Shown in pieces: positions 35,074-44,476 of a DNA stretch of 63,885 nucleotides. The notes under the pieces are model-generated. The model was given only the letters and a program-made list of their open reading frames with translations. It was not told the origin of the DNA and did no database searches. This stretch comes from Paenibacillus agri. Lineage in GTDB: Bacteria > Bacillota > Bacilli > Paenibacillales > Paenibacillaceae. The DNA is taken from the NCBI RefSeq assembly GCF_013359945.1, contig NZ_JABWCS010000189.1, forward strand, positions 1 through 63,885, written 5' to 3'. Both the position numbers and the translations under genes were made by a program. Numbering within the stretch: position 1 is the stretch's first letter; each line of letters opens with the position of its first letter.

Positions 35074-38000
35074 ATGAAGAAAAGAAAGAGACTTTTAGGC
35101 AAACTTCTATGTTTACTACTGTTAATGCAGATTTTCTTTCCGTTTTTTGGAGGGAATGATATGAAGGTGCTTGCACAGGGTGAGACGATAAAAATCAATT
35201 TTCAACCTGCACAATCATCCACTCCGAAAGATTTTCTGGCTGATTATGGAGAATTATTCGGAGTGAAAAATAAATATGCGTACGGATGGAATAAAGACCA
35301 CACAGATACTACTGTAACTAGAATAACCTATTCAAATGAGAGTCTGTATAGTAGGGCAACAGTGAATGAAGATACTTACATTAGTTCTACTCTAGACACT
35401 TTGACCCTAATGCACTCTGATTCAAAGTGGGAAATTCAAGTAGAGAATGGAACTTATGAAGTAGCTGTAACCGTAGGTGATTCTGTATATAGCAGTACGA
35501 ATGCACTGGATGTAGAGGGTACCCCGTTTTGGGAGGGGCTTTCATTAGAAGCGGGACAACATGCCACTATGAAGAAAAGCGTAAAGGTAGTGGATGGGAG
35601 GCTGAGCCTAAGTCAAATAAATGGTCTTGGTTTCGAAACAGCTTTGAATAATATTGAGATTTCTATGGTGAATATATTCAATCCAATGTTAACACCGGCA
35701 AGTATATCTTTGCCGTATGAGCAGAATAAGGTGGCTGGGAACAAAGTTCTGATGTCAGGTACGATGACTAATGTACATAATGCTCCTCCGTATACACGTA
35801 TAAATGGATTGCAGACTGAAATATCTCGGCATATCAACGAACAGATTGATAAGATCAATCTACAAATACAGCAATATGACCGGAATGCTATCTCCGCAGG
35901 TGGGGACAATATATCTGCCCTACAACAAGCCATTAACTCAAACTCTCAAAGTTTGGCGATAGTAAAAGCAGGATATTTAAACCTGGAATCAAGTGTTACA
36001 TTTGGAAGTCCGGACAAACCGGTCGTTTTGATTGTTGATGGAATAAATTCCAATAAAAATCTGAGTATAACTGTGTATGGTACCTTGATTCTGCGAGGAG
36101 GCTTTAATGCAAACGCGCAGTTGAACGTTGATATTTTGAACAGTGGAGATGATCAGCGTTTAGGGAATCTGTGGGTACAAAGTGCATTTCAATTGAATAA
36201 TAACGTGAGTTTTCATGTAGACAATGAACTTTATGCGAACACCCTAGCATATAACGGTGGGACGCTCAACTTAGAAGCAAAGCGGGTACTAATTCCGGGA
36301 AGTATGAGCATCAATACGAGTGTAAATATGATTGTTGATGAAGAAATGTCCGTAGGGGATGTAATATCCAATAATTTAGTTGCAAATTTGAAGGTCAACA
36401 AAGGAGATTTCTTCGTACGTGGAAGTATTAGCGTGAATAATCATTTAAGTATTACTACAGGAGGATTATTTGCAGTTAGTGGAAATATCATCTCCAATCA
36501 AAGACCAGTAATTCATACCGGTAATGAGATAGAAGGCCGGACATTACTGAAATATATTGTCTCAGGAGTGAAAGCGGAATATTTCAGTGACAGTAACTTT
36601 TCGGGTGAGAAGGAAGTGAAAGTAGATGAATCAATCTTCCTATCAGGTCGGCCTGTATTAAGTGTGCCAGGGATTGCCGATAAACGGTTCTCCGTAAGAT
36701 GGACGGGACAAATTCAACCTAAATACTCTGGAGAATACACTTTTTCTGTAGAAACTAGCGGTGGGGTAAGGCTATGGGTTAACGACCAGCTTCTGGTTGA
36801 TCAATGGACAGCAAAAAACAATTCTGCGAAAGGGAACATTCAGCTTGAGGCGGGGATGAGATACGATCTTCGAATGGAGTATGCCAACGATTTTGGCAAT
36901 CCTCGGGCAAGTCTGCTTTGGGAGAGTGGCAAGCAACCTAAAGAAGTTGTTCCTTCTTTGTCACTGAGGCCTTTTGGCACACCATTACTAGGAGCCAGTG
37001 CAACCGATTCAGCGGTTACTTTACAGTGGGCCCCTCTGTTTAATGCGGACGGTTACGAGCTAGAGTTCGACAACAATATTACGAGCCTTGGAAAAGAGTC
37101 TAACTTCACTGTGGAAAATCTCCCGTCAGGAACGGAGCATGTTTACCGCATCCGAGCCAATAGCGGTGATCTTAAGGGAGAATGGTCATTGGAAGAATCT
37201 TATTGGACATTGCCGTCTATTCCTCAGAACATTAGTCTGTCATCTACTAGTGACACAATTACATTAAATTGGGCGCCCGTTACTGGAGCGATAGGCTATG
37301 AAATCGAGGTTAACAATAGCATTCATGATATTGGGAATACCACAACTTATCAGGAAATTGACTTAAATCCAAACATGCCTAAAGTTTTTAGAATCAGAGC
37401 TAAAAATAGTAGTGGATCGGGAGCATGGAGTGACATTGTTGCCAAGACTACCGTTGTGGCGGTTCCGGCAAATCTCTCAGGTGTTGCGGATGAGCATGCC
37501 ATTACATTGAAATGGGACGCTGTATCTGGTGCTGTAGCCTATGATCTGGAGACTGACGGCAGCGTTATAAGCAACATTAAGGAGAGTTCATACCTTCATA
37601 CTGATCTTGATCCCAATACAGCGCATGAATATAGGGTGAGAGCCCATAATGAGAATGGAGTTAGCCAGTGGAGCGGGAAGATTACAGTATATACTCCTCC
37701 TGCAGTTCCGCAGAATCTTACGGCAGAGGTTAACGGAAATTCAATCCATGTTTCGTGGGATGCTGTTCCTGGGGCCGCAGCCTATGAAATTGAGGCTGAT
37801 GGAACCATTCTAAACAATGAATTAAAAACCGAATTCAACCATACGGATTTAGACCTGAATTCTGAGCATACGTATCGAGTAAGGGCAAGAAATGAAAATG
37901 CTTTTGGAGGATGGACGAATCTAATTGTCTATACAACGCATGCCGGTATTCCCAATAACATTCAGGTATCAGCTACTAGCTCGGCAATTACATTGACATG

Positions 38001-39240
38001 GGACGTAGTGGTCGGCGCAATCGGCTACGATATTGAAGTGGATGGAGCAGTCATTCAGATTGGCAAAGAAAATGCCTACATCCATGAGAAATTACCCCCT
38101 TTTTCCAGCCATAGTTATAGAGTAAGAGCGAGGAATGCAGGTGGTGCAGGGGAATGGAGCAGAGTGGTATCCGGCAAAACTATTTTCGGAAAGCCACAGA
38201 ACTTACGGGCTGTTTCGGAGAATACGAGCATTGAACTCAAATGGGATGAGGTTGAAGGCGCAACAGGATATGACATCCTAGTAGATGGTGAGATCATGGA
38301 TAACGGAGTTGCCACCTCGTACAAGCATGTCGGTTTAGAGCCTTATTCATGGCATGTTTATCGTGTCAGAGCTAAATACGAAGATTTACTTGGTGAGTGG
38401 AGCAGTCCCCTAACTAAAGCTACCGTTCTTGGTATTCCAGGTAATATTAAAGTTCAATCAACGAGCAATCAGATAGCTCTGTCGTGGGACCCGGTTGCGG
38501 GGGCAACCGGCTACGAGGTTGAAGCCGATGGTATACTCTTTGACAACGGAGCTAAAGTTAAGTTCACACATACGGGGCTGCTTCCTAATACAAAGCACAA
38601 GTACCGTATCAGAGCTAAAAATACTCAGGTTGTGAGCGATTGGAGTGAATGGACAACTATTCTTACTGGGATTACAGCACCTGATGTACCCAAGAATCTA
38701 CGTGCTTCATCTACCATTAACTCCATAGAACTAACATGGGACTCAGTTCTGGAAGTTACGGAATATGATCTGGAAGTGGACGGACAGCTGGTCTCAGGAA
38801 TCAAGACTACCAGCTATAAGCATACTGGACTTGAGCCCAACACAATGCATATCTATCGCGTTCGAGCCCGAAATTCGGATATGCTCAGTAGCTGGTCGGA
38901 TAAACTAAAGAAGGTCACTACGCCAGCATTAACCATTCAACCAGAAAAGGATACCCAGTTCAATTTTGCAATGATTATCCCTCAGAAGAGTGGTTTAACG
39001 GAGCGGAAAATTACCGTAACATACAGTGCAGCTGATTTGGAAGTCATTGACCTGCGTGCGGAAACCCCGGAACTTGAAACAGTGGTGGGGCAAATTAAGG
39101 CAAGTAATGTCACGGTAACAAGCTTTGAACCTGGCCGAATTATCTATACCATCCAGAGCAATGGTAAAACTGTGATGAATACTATAAAATTCTCGGCTTT
39201 AACCAATGACTATACCAAGGTAACTTATATCATTGAGTAG
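35074..39240 (+). CDS. Secreted PA14 and FN3 repeat protein with C-terminal cohesin-like domain
   Basis: Exported surface protein (1388 residues), first gene under the cyclic-di-GMP riboswitch. Signal peptide at about 1-36 ending near VLAQG. Then a carbohydrate-binding-like beta domain (about 37-220), a region rich in beta repeats, a PA14 domain at about 498-625 (VKAEYFSDSNF; GGVRLWVNDQLLVDQW), eight FN3 domains at about 630-1285, each with a Y-[DE]-[IL]-E-x-D/N-G strand, and a final cohesin-like domain of about 100 residues. GGAGGG lies 5 bases before ATG 35074. No LPXTG or S-layer anchor is seen. Likely a cell-surface or matrix adhesin; exact ligand unknown. Confidence 0.88.
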   Translation: MKKRKRLLGKLLCLLLLMQIFFPFFGGNDMKVLAQGETIKINFQPAQSSTPKDFLADYGELFGVKNKYAYGWNKDHTDTTVTRITYSNESLYSRATVNEDTYISSTLDTLTLMHSDSKWEIQVENGTYEVAVTVGDSVYSSTNALDVEGTPFWEGLSLEAGQHATMKKSVKVVDGRLSLSQINGLGFETALNNIEISMVNIFNPMLTPASISLPYEQNKVAGNKVLMSGTMTNVHNAPPYTRINGLQTEISRHINEQIDKINLQIQQYDRNAISAGGDNISALQQAINSNSQSLAIVKAGYLNLESSVTFGSPDKPVVLIVDGINSNKNLSITVYGTLILRGGFNANAQLNVDILNSGDDQRLGNLWVQSAFQLNNNVSFHVDNELYANTLAYNGGTLNLEAKRVLIPGSMSINTSVNMIVDEEMSVGDVISNNLVANLKVNKGDFFVRGSISVNNHLSITTGGLFAVSGNIISNQRPVIHTGNEIEGRTLLKYIVSGVKAEYFSDSNFSGEKEVKVDESIFLSGRPVLSVPGIADKRFSVRWTGQIQPKYSGEYTFSVETSGGVRLWVNDQLLVDQWTAKNNSAKGNIQLEAGMRYDLRMEYANDFGNPRASLLWESGKQPKEVVPSLSLRPFGTPLLGASATDSAVTLQWAPLFNADGYELEFDNNITSLGKESNFTVENLPSGTEHVYRIRANSGDLKGEWSLEESYWTLPSIPQNISLSSTSDTITLNWAPVTGAIGYEIEVNNSIHDIGNTTTYQEIDLNPNMPKVFRIRAKNSSGSGAWSDIVAKTTVVAVPANLSGVADEHAITLKWDAVSGAVAYDLETDGSVISNIKESSYLHTDLDPNTAHEYRVRAHNENGVSQWSGKITVYTPPAVPQNLTAEVNGNSIHVSWDAVPGAAAYEIEADGTILNNELKTEFNHTDLDLNSEHTYRVRARNENAFGGWTNLIVYTTHAGIPNNIQVSATSSAITLTWDVVVGAIGYDIEVDGAVIQIGKENAYIHEKLPPFSSHSYRVRARNAGGAGEWSRVVSGKTIFGKPQNLRAVSENTSIELKWDEVEGATGYDILVDGEIMDNGVATSYKHVGLEPYSWHVYRVRAKYEDLLGEWSSPLTKATVLGIPGNIKVQSTSNQIALSWDPVAGATGYEVEADGILFDNGAKVKFTHTGLLPNTKHKYRIRAKNTQVVSDWSEWTTILTGITAPDVPKNLRASSTINSIELTWDSVLEVTEYDLEVDGQLVSGIKTTSYKHTGLEPNTMHIYRVRARNSDMLSSWSDKLKKVTTPALTIQPEKDTQFNFAMIIPQKSGLTERKITVTYSAADLEVIDLRAETPELETVVGQIKASNVTVTSFEPGRIIYTIQSNGKTVMNTIKFSALTNDYTKVTYIIE

Positions 39241-39248
39241 GATGAACA

Positions 39249-39280
39249 GTCATCTGGGGACAAATATCTTCCCGGATGAC
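39249..39280 (+). terminator. Possible attenuator between the two FN3 genes
   Basis: GTCATCTGGG (39249-39258) and CCCGGATGAC (39271-39280) form a 10-bp stem with one wobble; only GTATTTT follows, so termination would be partial. It would lower expression of the downstream genes relative to the first. Confidence 0.55.
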
Positions 39281-39346
39281 GTATTTTCGAATGAAGTTAG
39301 AATTCAATAGTAATATGAAAATTTGGTCTTGGTAGGAGAAGATAAT

Positions 39347-42300
39347 ATGAACAAGACATTAAAAAAATGGGCAGTAGTTTTCTTAAGTATTATGGTTTTC
39401 TTATTTGGTTTTTTAGGAGATATCAAAGTAATAACTGCAAGTGGAGAACCTAATATAATCAGTTTTAGCAATGTACGTGTGGAGGGTTTTAATAGGACTG
39501 CTGAGTGGGAACCAAGCATGGGGAATATCGGAGAAGTAACGTTGAATATGCCAGGATTTACACTTACAAATATCCGTTTGAATTTATCCTCAGGCAAGTT
39601 CTTTTATGATATTGTGCTGGATCAGCCTATTGTTATGACTTCTGGTTCTGGAGCACATTGGTGGTCGGAGATGCAACGTACTAGGTATCTGAACATTGAA
39701 ATCTCTTTATCAAATAGTCAGCGCTCTGAGCATATGGTTTTTAGCACTCATAGGTTGGTTGAGGGACCTTCAGCACCGGAGCAGAATAATACCTTTATAA
39801 CTAATGCAAGTGACCTAGAGACCCAGCAGACTGGAAGTTGGTACCAGAGTTATGGAGAGCTGCCTAACAAATTATCTGTTTTTATTAGAGCTGGGGATGC
39901 ACAGCATGAGCCGAATCAATATAATAACGGTTGGAGTAATGGGTTATATCAATATATCAATGATAGACCCTTGACTCAAAACTCTCCACCAGTCCTGACT
40001 ATAAGCACACCAAGCGATCAGCTACTTAGTGAGAACTCTTTATTTGTACCGGTAGTCAGAGTCTCGGATGCTAACAATGATCGAATAGAAGTTAATTATT
40101 ACATAGATTCGGAAGCAAACCCAAGAGAGACCAAAATAGCTACCAATACTGCCACAGCCCAATCAGTTTCCTTTAGTCCTCTAAACATGTCAACAATATC
40201 AGAAGGATTCCATACACTGCGATTCTTTGTGAGTGATGGAGTAGCAAGCTCTCAAGGTTCGATTAGTATTGTTGTTGATAAAAGTAACCCTCAATTGGGA
40301 AATGTGAATATATCTTCATCAGACACACAAGTTAGAATGGCTGGTACGGCTTATGATGCAATATCCGGTTTGGATAGCGCTCCATATAGATATACTGTAG
40401 GGACCCAGTCCAGCGGTTGGACAGCTGAACCGAGTTTCACCGCCTCTGGATTGAGTGCCAATACGTTATACCGTACGAAGTTTGAAGCCAGAGACCGGGT
40501 TGGGCATATCGCAGTCAGTGAGCGGAACGCCTATACCCAAGCACAAACTCCGTCTCTATCCATTCAGCAGAACGGTGAAACTTCTGTAAAAATACTTCTT
40601 AATGATAATAACTCTCCCAGCACCTCTTATATGATTCAAACAGGTTCTTCTTATGTTACCTCAACAGGAGTACTCACCTCCTCTCCGGTGTGGATTACTC
40701 CTTCGGGTAAAACAATTGTGCTTAACGGCCTGCAAGCAAATACTACATATCCTTTTCAAGCCAAATCAAAAAATGCAGAAGGCATAGAAACTGCATTTGG
40801 TGCCGTCGCCAGCGGAACAACATTGGCTCAAGCACCAAGCGGACTGACTGCAGATGCTTCCCAAGCATGGATTAAGCTGACTTGGCCCGCGTCTCCCGGC
40901 GCACTTGGCTATGATGTGGAAGCGGACGGCTCCATTTTTAACAATGGCAATGCAACTGTTTTTACACATAGTGGCCTATTAGCGAATACTCAACATAGTT
41001 ACCGGGTTAGAGTTCGAAATGCAGGAGGAACAGGGAACTGGAGCCAGACTTTGACTAAGCTGACCCTGCCAGATCCACCGCAAGCTCCGGTTAATCTGCT
41101 TACAGCACCGTCCCAAAGATTCATAACTTTGACCTGGGACTTGGTCGCAAGAGCTGTTCAGTATGAAGTAGAAGCGGATGGCAAAGTTATAGATAATGGC
41201 GGCAAAAATACGTTTGTACATCAGGGCTTGGAGCCTTTAACTGATCATATCTATCGTGTCAGAGCAATCAACACCGGAGGAGCTAGTGGTTGGAGCAATT
41301 CTATCACGCAGAAGACTTGGCCAGATCCTCCAGCTACACCGAATAAATTGTCCGCAGTGCCTGATATTCATTCGATAGCTCTAAAATGGGAAGAAATGGA
41401 TATGGCTACATCTTATGAAATCGAAGTTGATGGTCTAATTATGGACAACAAAAACTCGGTCAACTATACACATAAAGGTCTTGATGCGCTTACAGGTCAT
41501 ACCTATCGGGTTCGGGCTGTTAATATAGGCGGTAAAAGTGCGTGGAGTTTTCCACTCGATGTTACAACCCATCCAGAAATACCGGATATCCCAACTAATA
41601 TCATGACAACTTCCGATGTTACTGAGATTACTGCTGCCTGGTACGTTGTTCCTCACACCGATAGTTATGATATTGAGATTGATGGAGGATCTATTGTTAA
41701 TGTTACTGAAAATTCTTTTGTTCACGATCAACTAGCAGCTAATAGCTCTCATACTTACAGAATTCGGGCCAAAAACATCAGTGGCGACAGTGAGTGGTCC
41801 AAGCGGGTTACTTTAAGCACTATGCCCGAGAAGTCTAACACCGAATCCTTAACCAATATTGTTGCTGTAGTAACTAATAAAGCAATTACTTTATCTTGGG
41901 ATACGGCATCTCCTGATGCCCGATACGATATAGAGGTTGACGGAAGATTGTTGGATAACGGAACGAACACAGTTTATAATCACACCGGCTTGCGTCCGGA
42001 AGAATATCATACGTACAAAATCAGGGTTAAACAGGGAACCGAAACAGGAGATTGGGTAGCTGTGTTGTCGCTTTCTACTCTTCCTAATTTGCCTGGTGCT
42101 CCGTCCAAGATTGATGCAGTAGCAAAAAATAATTCTATTGAGTTGCACTGGCAGAAAATTGAAGGGGCTAACGGTTATCAACTTGAGATTGACGGTAAGG
42201 CTGTAGACATCGGAAGCAACACTAGCTATTTACATAATAACTTGCCTTCAGGAACAGCACATACTTACCGATTGCGTGCAATGAATGTTACGGGGGTTAC

Positions 42301-42670
42301 AGCATGGAGTCCATCTTTACGAAAGAGTACAACTAGTCCAGATTACATTATCAAAGTTAAGAAAGGTGAAGAGTGCAGCCTAACACTGTTGGCTCAGAAT
42401 GTTCAAGATTTTAGTGAAATGAGTTTTGTTGTGTCTTACGATCCAAAAGAGCTGGAGCTATTGGATCTATATGACTTCACGCCCTTACGAGACCTCACTA
42501 ATGGTAGAATTCCGGGTTCCAACCTGACTGCGACTTTTTCTCCTGGTAAAATCACGTTTACCATTGATCAAAATATCGTACCAGGGACCTCATGGTCAGG
42601 TGAGATAACAACCCTTTCGTTCAAGTCACTAAAAACTGGAGAGACGAGTGTTCATGTTGTAGTTGATTAA
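39347..42670 (+). CDS. Secreted FN3 repeat protein with C-terminal cohesin-like domain
   Basis: Second large exported protein (1107 residues). Signal peptide at about 1-32 ending near ITASG. It has an N-terminal beta domain not recognised (to about 210), an Ig-like domain (about 213-315), two degenerate and about six clear FN3 domains (to about 990), and a C-terminal cohesin-like domain from about 997 (MSFVVSYDPKELELLDL). The FN3 units resemble those of the upstream protein, so the two probably arose by duplication followed by change of the N-terminal half. AGGAGAA lies 6 bases before ATG 39347. No cell-wall sorting signal is visible. Confidence 0.87.
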   Translation: MNKTLKKWAVVFLSIMVFLFGFLGDIKVITASGEPNIISFSNVRVEGFNRTAEWEPSMGNIGEVTLNMPGFTLTNIRLNLSSGKFFYDIVLDQPIVMTSGSGAHWWSEMQRTRYLNIEISLSNSQRSEHMVFSTHRLVEGPSAPEQNNTFITNASDLETQQTGSWYQSYGELPNKLSVFIRAGDAQHEPNQYNNGWSNGLYQYINDRPLTQNSPPVLTISTPSDQLLSENSLFVPVVRVSDANNDRIEVNYYIDSEANPRETKIATNTATAQSVSFSPLNMSTISEGFHTLRFFVSDGVASSQGSISIVVDKSNPQLGNVNISSSDTQVRMAGTAYDAISGLDSAPYRYTVGTQSSGWTAEPSFTASGLSANTLYRTKFEARDRVGHIAVSERNAYTQAQTPSLSIQQNGETSVKILLNDNNSPSTSYMIQTGSSYVTSTGVLTSSPVWITPSGKTIVLNGLQANTTYPFQAKSKNAEGIETAFGAVASGTTLAQAPSGLTADASQAWIKLTWPASPGALGYDVEADGSIFNNGNATVFTHSGLLANTQHSYRVRVRNAGGTGNWSQTLTKLTLPDPPQAPVNLLTAPSQRFITLTWDLVARAVQYEVEADGKVIDNGGKNTFVHQGLEPLTDHIYRVRAINTGGASGWSNSITQKTWPDPPATPNKLSAVPDIHSIALKWEEMDMATSYEIEVDGLIMDNKNSVNYTHKGLDALTGHTYRVRAVNIGGKSAWSFPLDVTTHPEIPDIPTNIMTTSDVTEITAAWYVVPHTDSYDIEIDGGSIVNVTENSFVHDQLAANSSHTYRIRAKNISGDSEWSKRVTLSTMPEKSNTESLTNIVAVVTNKAITLSWDTASPDARYDIEVDGRLLDNGTNTVYNHTGLRPEEYHTYKIRVKQGTETGDWVAVLSLSTLPNLPGAPSKIDAVAKNNSIELHWQKIEGANGYQLEIDGKAVDIGSNTSYLHNNLPSGTAHTYRLRAMNVTGVTAWSPSLRKSTTSPDYIIKVKKGEECSLTLLAQNVQDFSEMSFVVSYDPKELELLDLYDFTPLRDLTNGRIPGSNLTATFSPGKITFTIDQNIVPGTSWSGEITTLSFKSLKTGETSVHVVVD

Positions 42671-42693
42671 TAGATTGGTTGAAGGAGAACATT

Positions 42694-43626
42694 ATGATTC
42701 GAAAACGAAGTATTAAATACATTTCTATTGCCATTATCATTGCGTTAGTCTCAGAAGCATTAATTATAACGCTTCCTAAGATTAAGCATGACACAGTGAG
42801 TGCAACTCAACAAGATGAACAGATTGCAGCAGATTTGTCCAATCTTACCGGGGTAGAAGTTAGTCAGATTATGAAGCTTAAAAACACAGGGTACTCATGG
42901 AATGAGGTGTCGGAAAGGCTGAAAAAGAAAGCTCCTATAAACAGCGATGAAGACAAATTAAGTCGGAGTGCCTTGTTGAATGAAGCTGGTCTGGGAGAAG
43001 AAGCCATGAACCAGCTTCGTGAAGAAGGTTATCAGGATGATGAGATTATGGAAGCTAAGTTATTAGCCGAAAGAGTCATGATGCAGCTTCAGGAAGTAAA
43101 GGATGGCAATTCCACTGCCATCCTGAAACCTTCTGCAGAAATAGGGCGTGAACAGTCTGATGAAACTGAGACTGAGGCTGCATATGAGAAAATAAGAGGG
43201 GATTTCAGCGAGATACAGGCTGTGAAGCTGATGCTTAAGTTAGAACAGGAATTTGGGTCTATGGGAGCGGTGATGAACGAATATCTGCTCTCTTTGCAAG
43301 CTGATTTAAATCTGGAAGAATACATCAAGGATAAGAAACTATATCAGAAGAATAAGGAGCAGCAGACAGCGGGACTTAAAGATAGTCAAATTATCACGAT
43401 GGAAAAGCTCGAGAAGGCTATGCTGGATCAACTCCAGCAAGTTGATGAGAAGTCTGTTAAAGATGATGAGAATCTAAAGCCATTCGCCGAATCCATTTTA
43501 CCAGATCAAGAGAAAGAATCACCGCTTCCTGATATTAAGCCACCAACGGTAAAGGACGTCATGCCACAAAATCCGGCTGAAGCTATTAGGCAAGAAATTC
43601 AGGATATTAACCCCAACCATAGATAG
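42694..43626 (+). CDS. Exported helical protein, function unknown
   Basis: Protein of 310 residues with an N-terminal membrane or signal segment (about 8-30), then mainly charged helices. It contains LTGVEVSQIMKLKNTGYSW, a helical motif of the form L-x-G-V-x-x-x-[ED]-I-x-x-L-x-x-x-G-x-S-W, and a second, weaker copy around residue 95 (GLGEEAMNQLREEGYQDDE). The C-terminus is proline-rich (PLPDIKPPTVKDV). GGAG lies 6 bases before ATG 42694 and only 23 bases separate it from the upstream gene, so it is in the same operon. I know no named family for it; it may be an assembly or anchoring partner for the RHS or FN3 proteins. Confidence 0.75.
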   Translation: MIRKRSIKYISIAIIIALVSEALIITLPKIKHDTVSATQQDEQIAADLSNLTGVEVSQIMKLKNTGYSWNEVSERLKKKAPINSDEDKLSRSALLNEAGLGEEAMNQLREEGYQDDEIMEAKLLAERVMMQLQEVKDGNSTAILKPSAEIGREQSDETETEAAYEKIRGDFSEIQAVKLMLKLEQEFGSMGAVMNEYLLSLQADLNLEEYIKDKKLYQKNKEQQTAGLKDSQIITMEKLEKAMLDQLQQVDEKSVKDDENLKPFAESILPDQEKESPLPDIKPPTVKDVMPQNPAEAIRQEIQDINPNHR

Positions 43627-43640
43627 AGGAGTTCATGAGG

Positions 43641-44450
43641 ATGCATAAACGTAAAGTGATTCAAATGACAGTACTCATTATGATTCTGGCACTCGTTTTT
43701 CAGGCAGGGGTGTTTGCTTACACTAAAGTAGCAGCTGTTCAGAATAATCATGACGAGAGTGCGCTAGATTCTAAGTACGAGGAAATCGATTTGAAAAAAC
43801 TTCAGTCTAAGATTACTAAGGTAACATTTGAACAATTTCTGAAAGAGTTTAAGGTTCAAGAGGTCTACCAACAGAAAATAGAAAAGCTGATTTCAGAGGG
43901 ATACAATGTAGCGGATATCTGCATTGCTTACGATTTTCTCTATCATAATTATGGAAGTGTCAGCGAGTGGGAGGAACTTCTTGCCTCTAAAGCTTCGGGC
44001 GAAAGCTGGGATAAGATTTTTATAAAATATAATAAAAAACATCCGGAATTTGAACCCCGGAATTTTGATTCAGAAGAGCTGGAGCGATTAATGAACATCC
44101 AGAATGTTACACCAGACGACATTATGATTAGCGATCGGCTATCTTTTGTAAGCGGGAAGCCGTTCAATGATCTAATTAATGAAAAAAATACGACTGGGGA
44201 TTGGGGTTCTATTTTTTCCCGTGAGAACATTTTAAATAGCGGAAGTCCATTTCCAAGAGTTCGGATAACAAGTGAAGAAATACATAAATATATGCAGGGT
44301 GGAAAATTAAAAGAACAGCAGATCACCCGAGCTTTCGTTCTGGCACAAAGAGTGGGTGAAGCTCCGGAGATTGTTATTGGCAAGATTCAGCATGGATTTT
44401 CCGAAGAGCTGATCTTGGCAGAGAGTTATATTAGCAAATATGGTGAATAA
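43641..44450 (+). CDS. Exported helical protein, function unknown
   Basis: Protein of 269 residues with a hydrophobic N-terminal segment (about 7-28, ending VFAYT) and an all-helical charged body. It repeats the same helical motif seen in the upstream neighbour: INVADICIAYDF-like, VTPDDIMISDRL with SGKPF, and LKEQQITRAFVLAQRVG. The two are therefore probably distant relatives. GAGGAG lies 9 bases before ATG 43641 (an in-frame ATG at 43635 is too close). It is 26 bases ahead of the RHS gene. Function unknown; position suggests a role in exporting or presenting the RHS protein. Confidence 0.75.
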   Translation: MHKRKVIQMTVLIMILALVFQAGVFAYTKVAAVQNNHDESALDSKYEEIDLKKLQSKITKVTFEQFLKEFKVQEVYQQKIEKLISEGYNVADICIAYDFLYHNYGSVSEWEELLASKASGESWDKIFIKYNKKHPEFEPRNFDSEELERLMNIQNVTPDDIMISDRLSFVSGKPFNDLINEKNTTGDWGSIFSRENILNSGSPFPRVRITSEEIHKYMQGGKLKEQQITRAFVLAQRVGEAPEIVIGKIQHGFSEELILAESYISKYGE

Positions 44451-44476
44451 TTCGAACGGCAGATGGAGGTAGCTTT

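Noticed and set aside
42694..44450. Dockerin modules that would pair with the cohesin-like tails
   Set aside because: Neither helical protein shows the duplicated calcium-binding D-x-N-x-D motif of dockerins.
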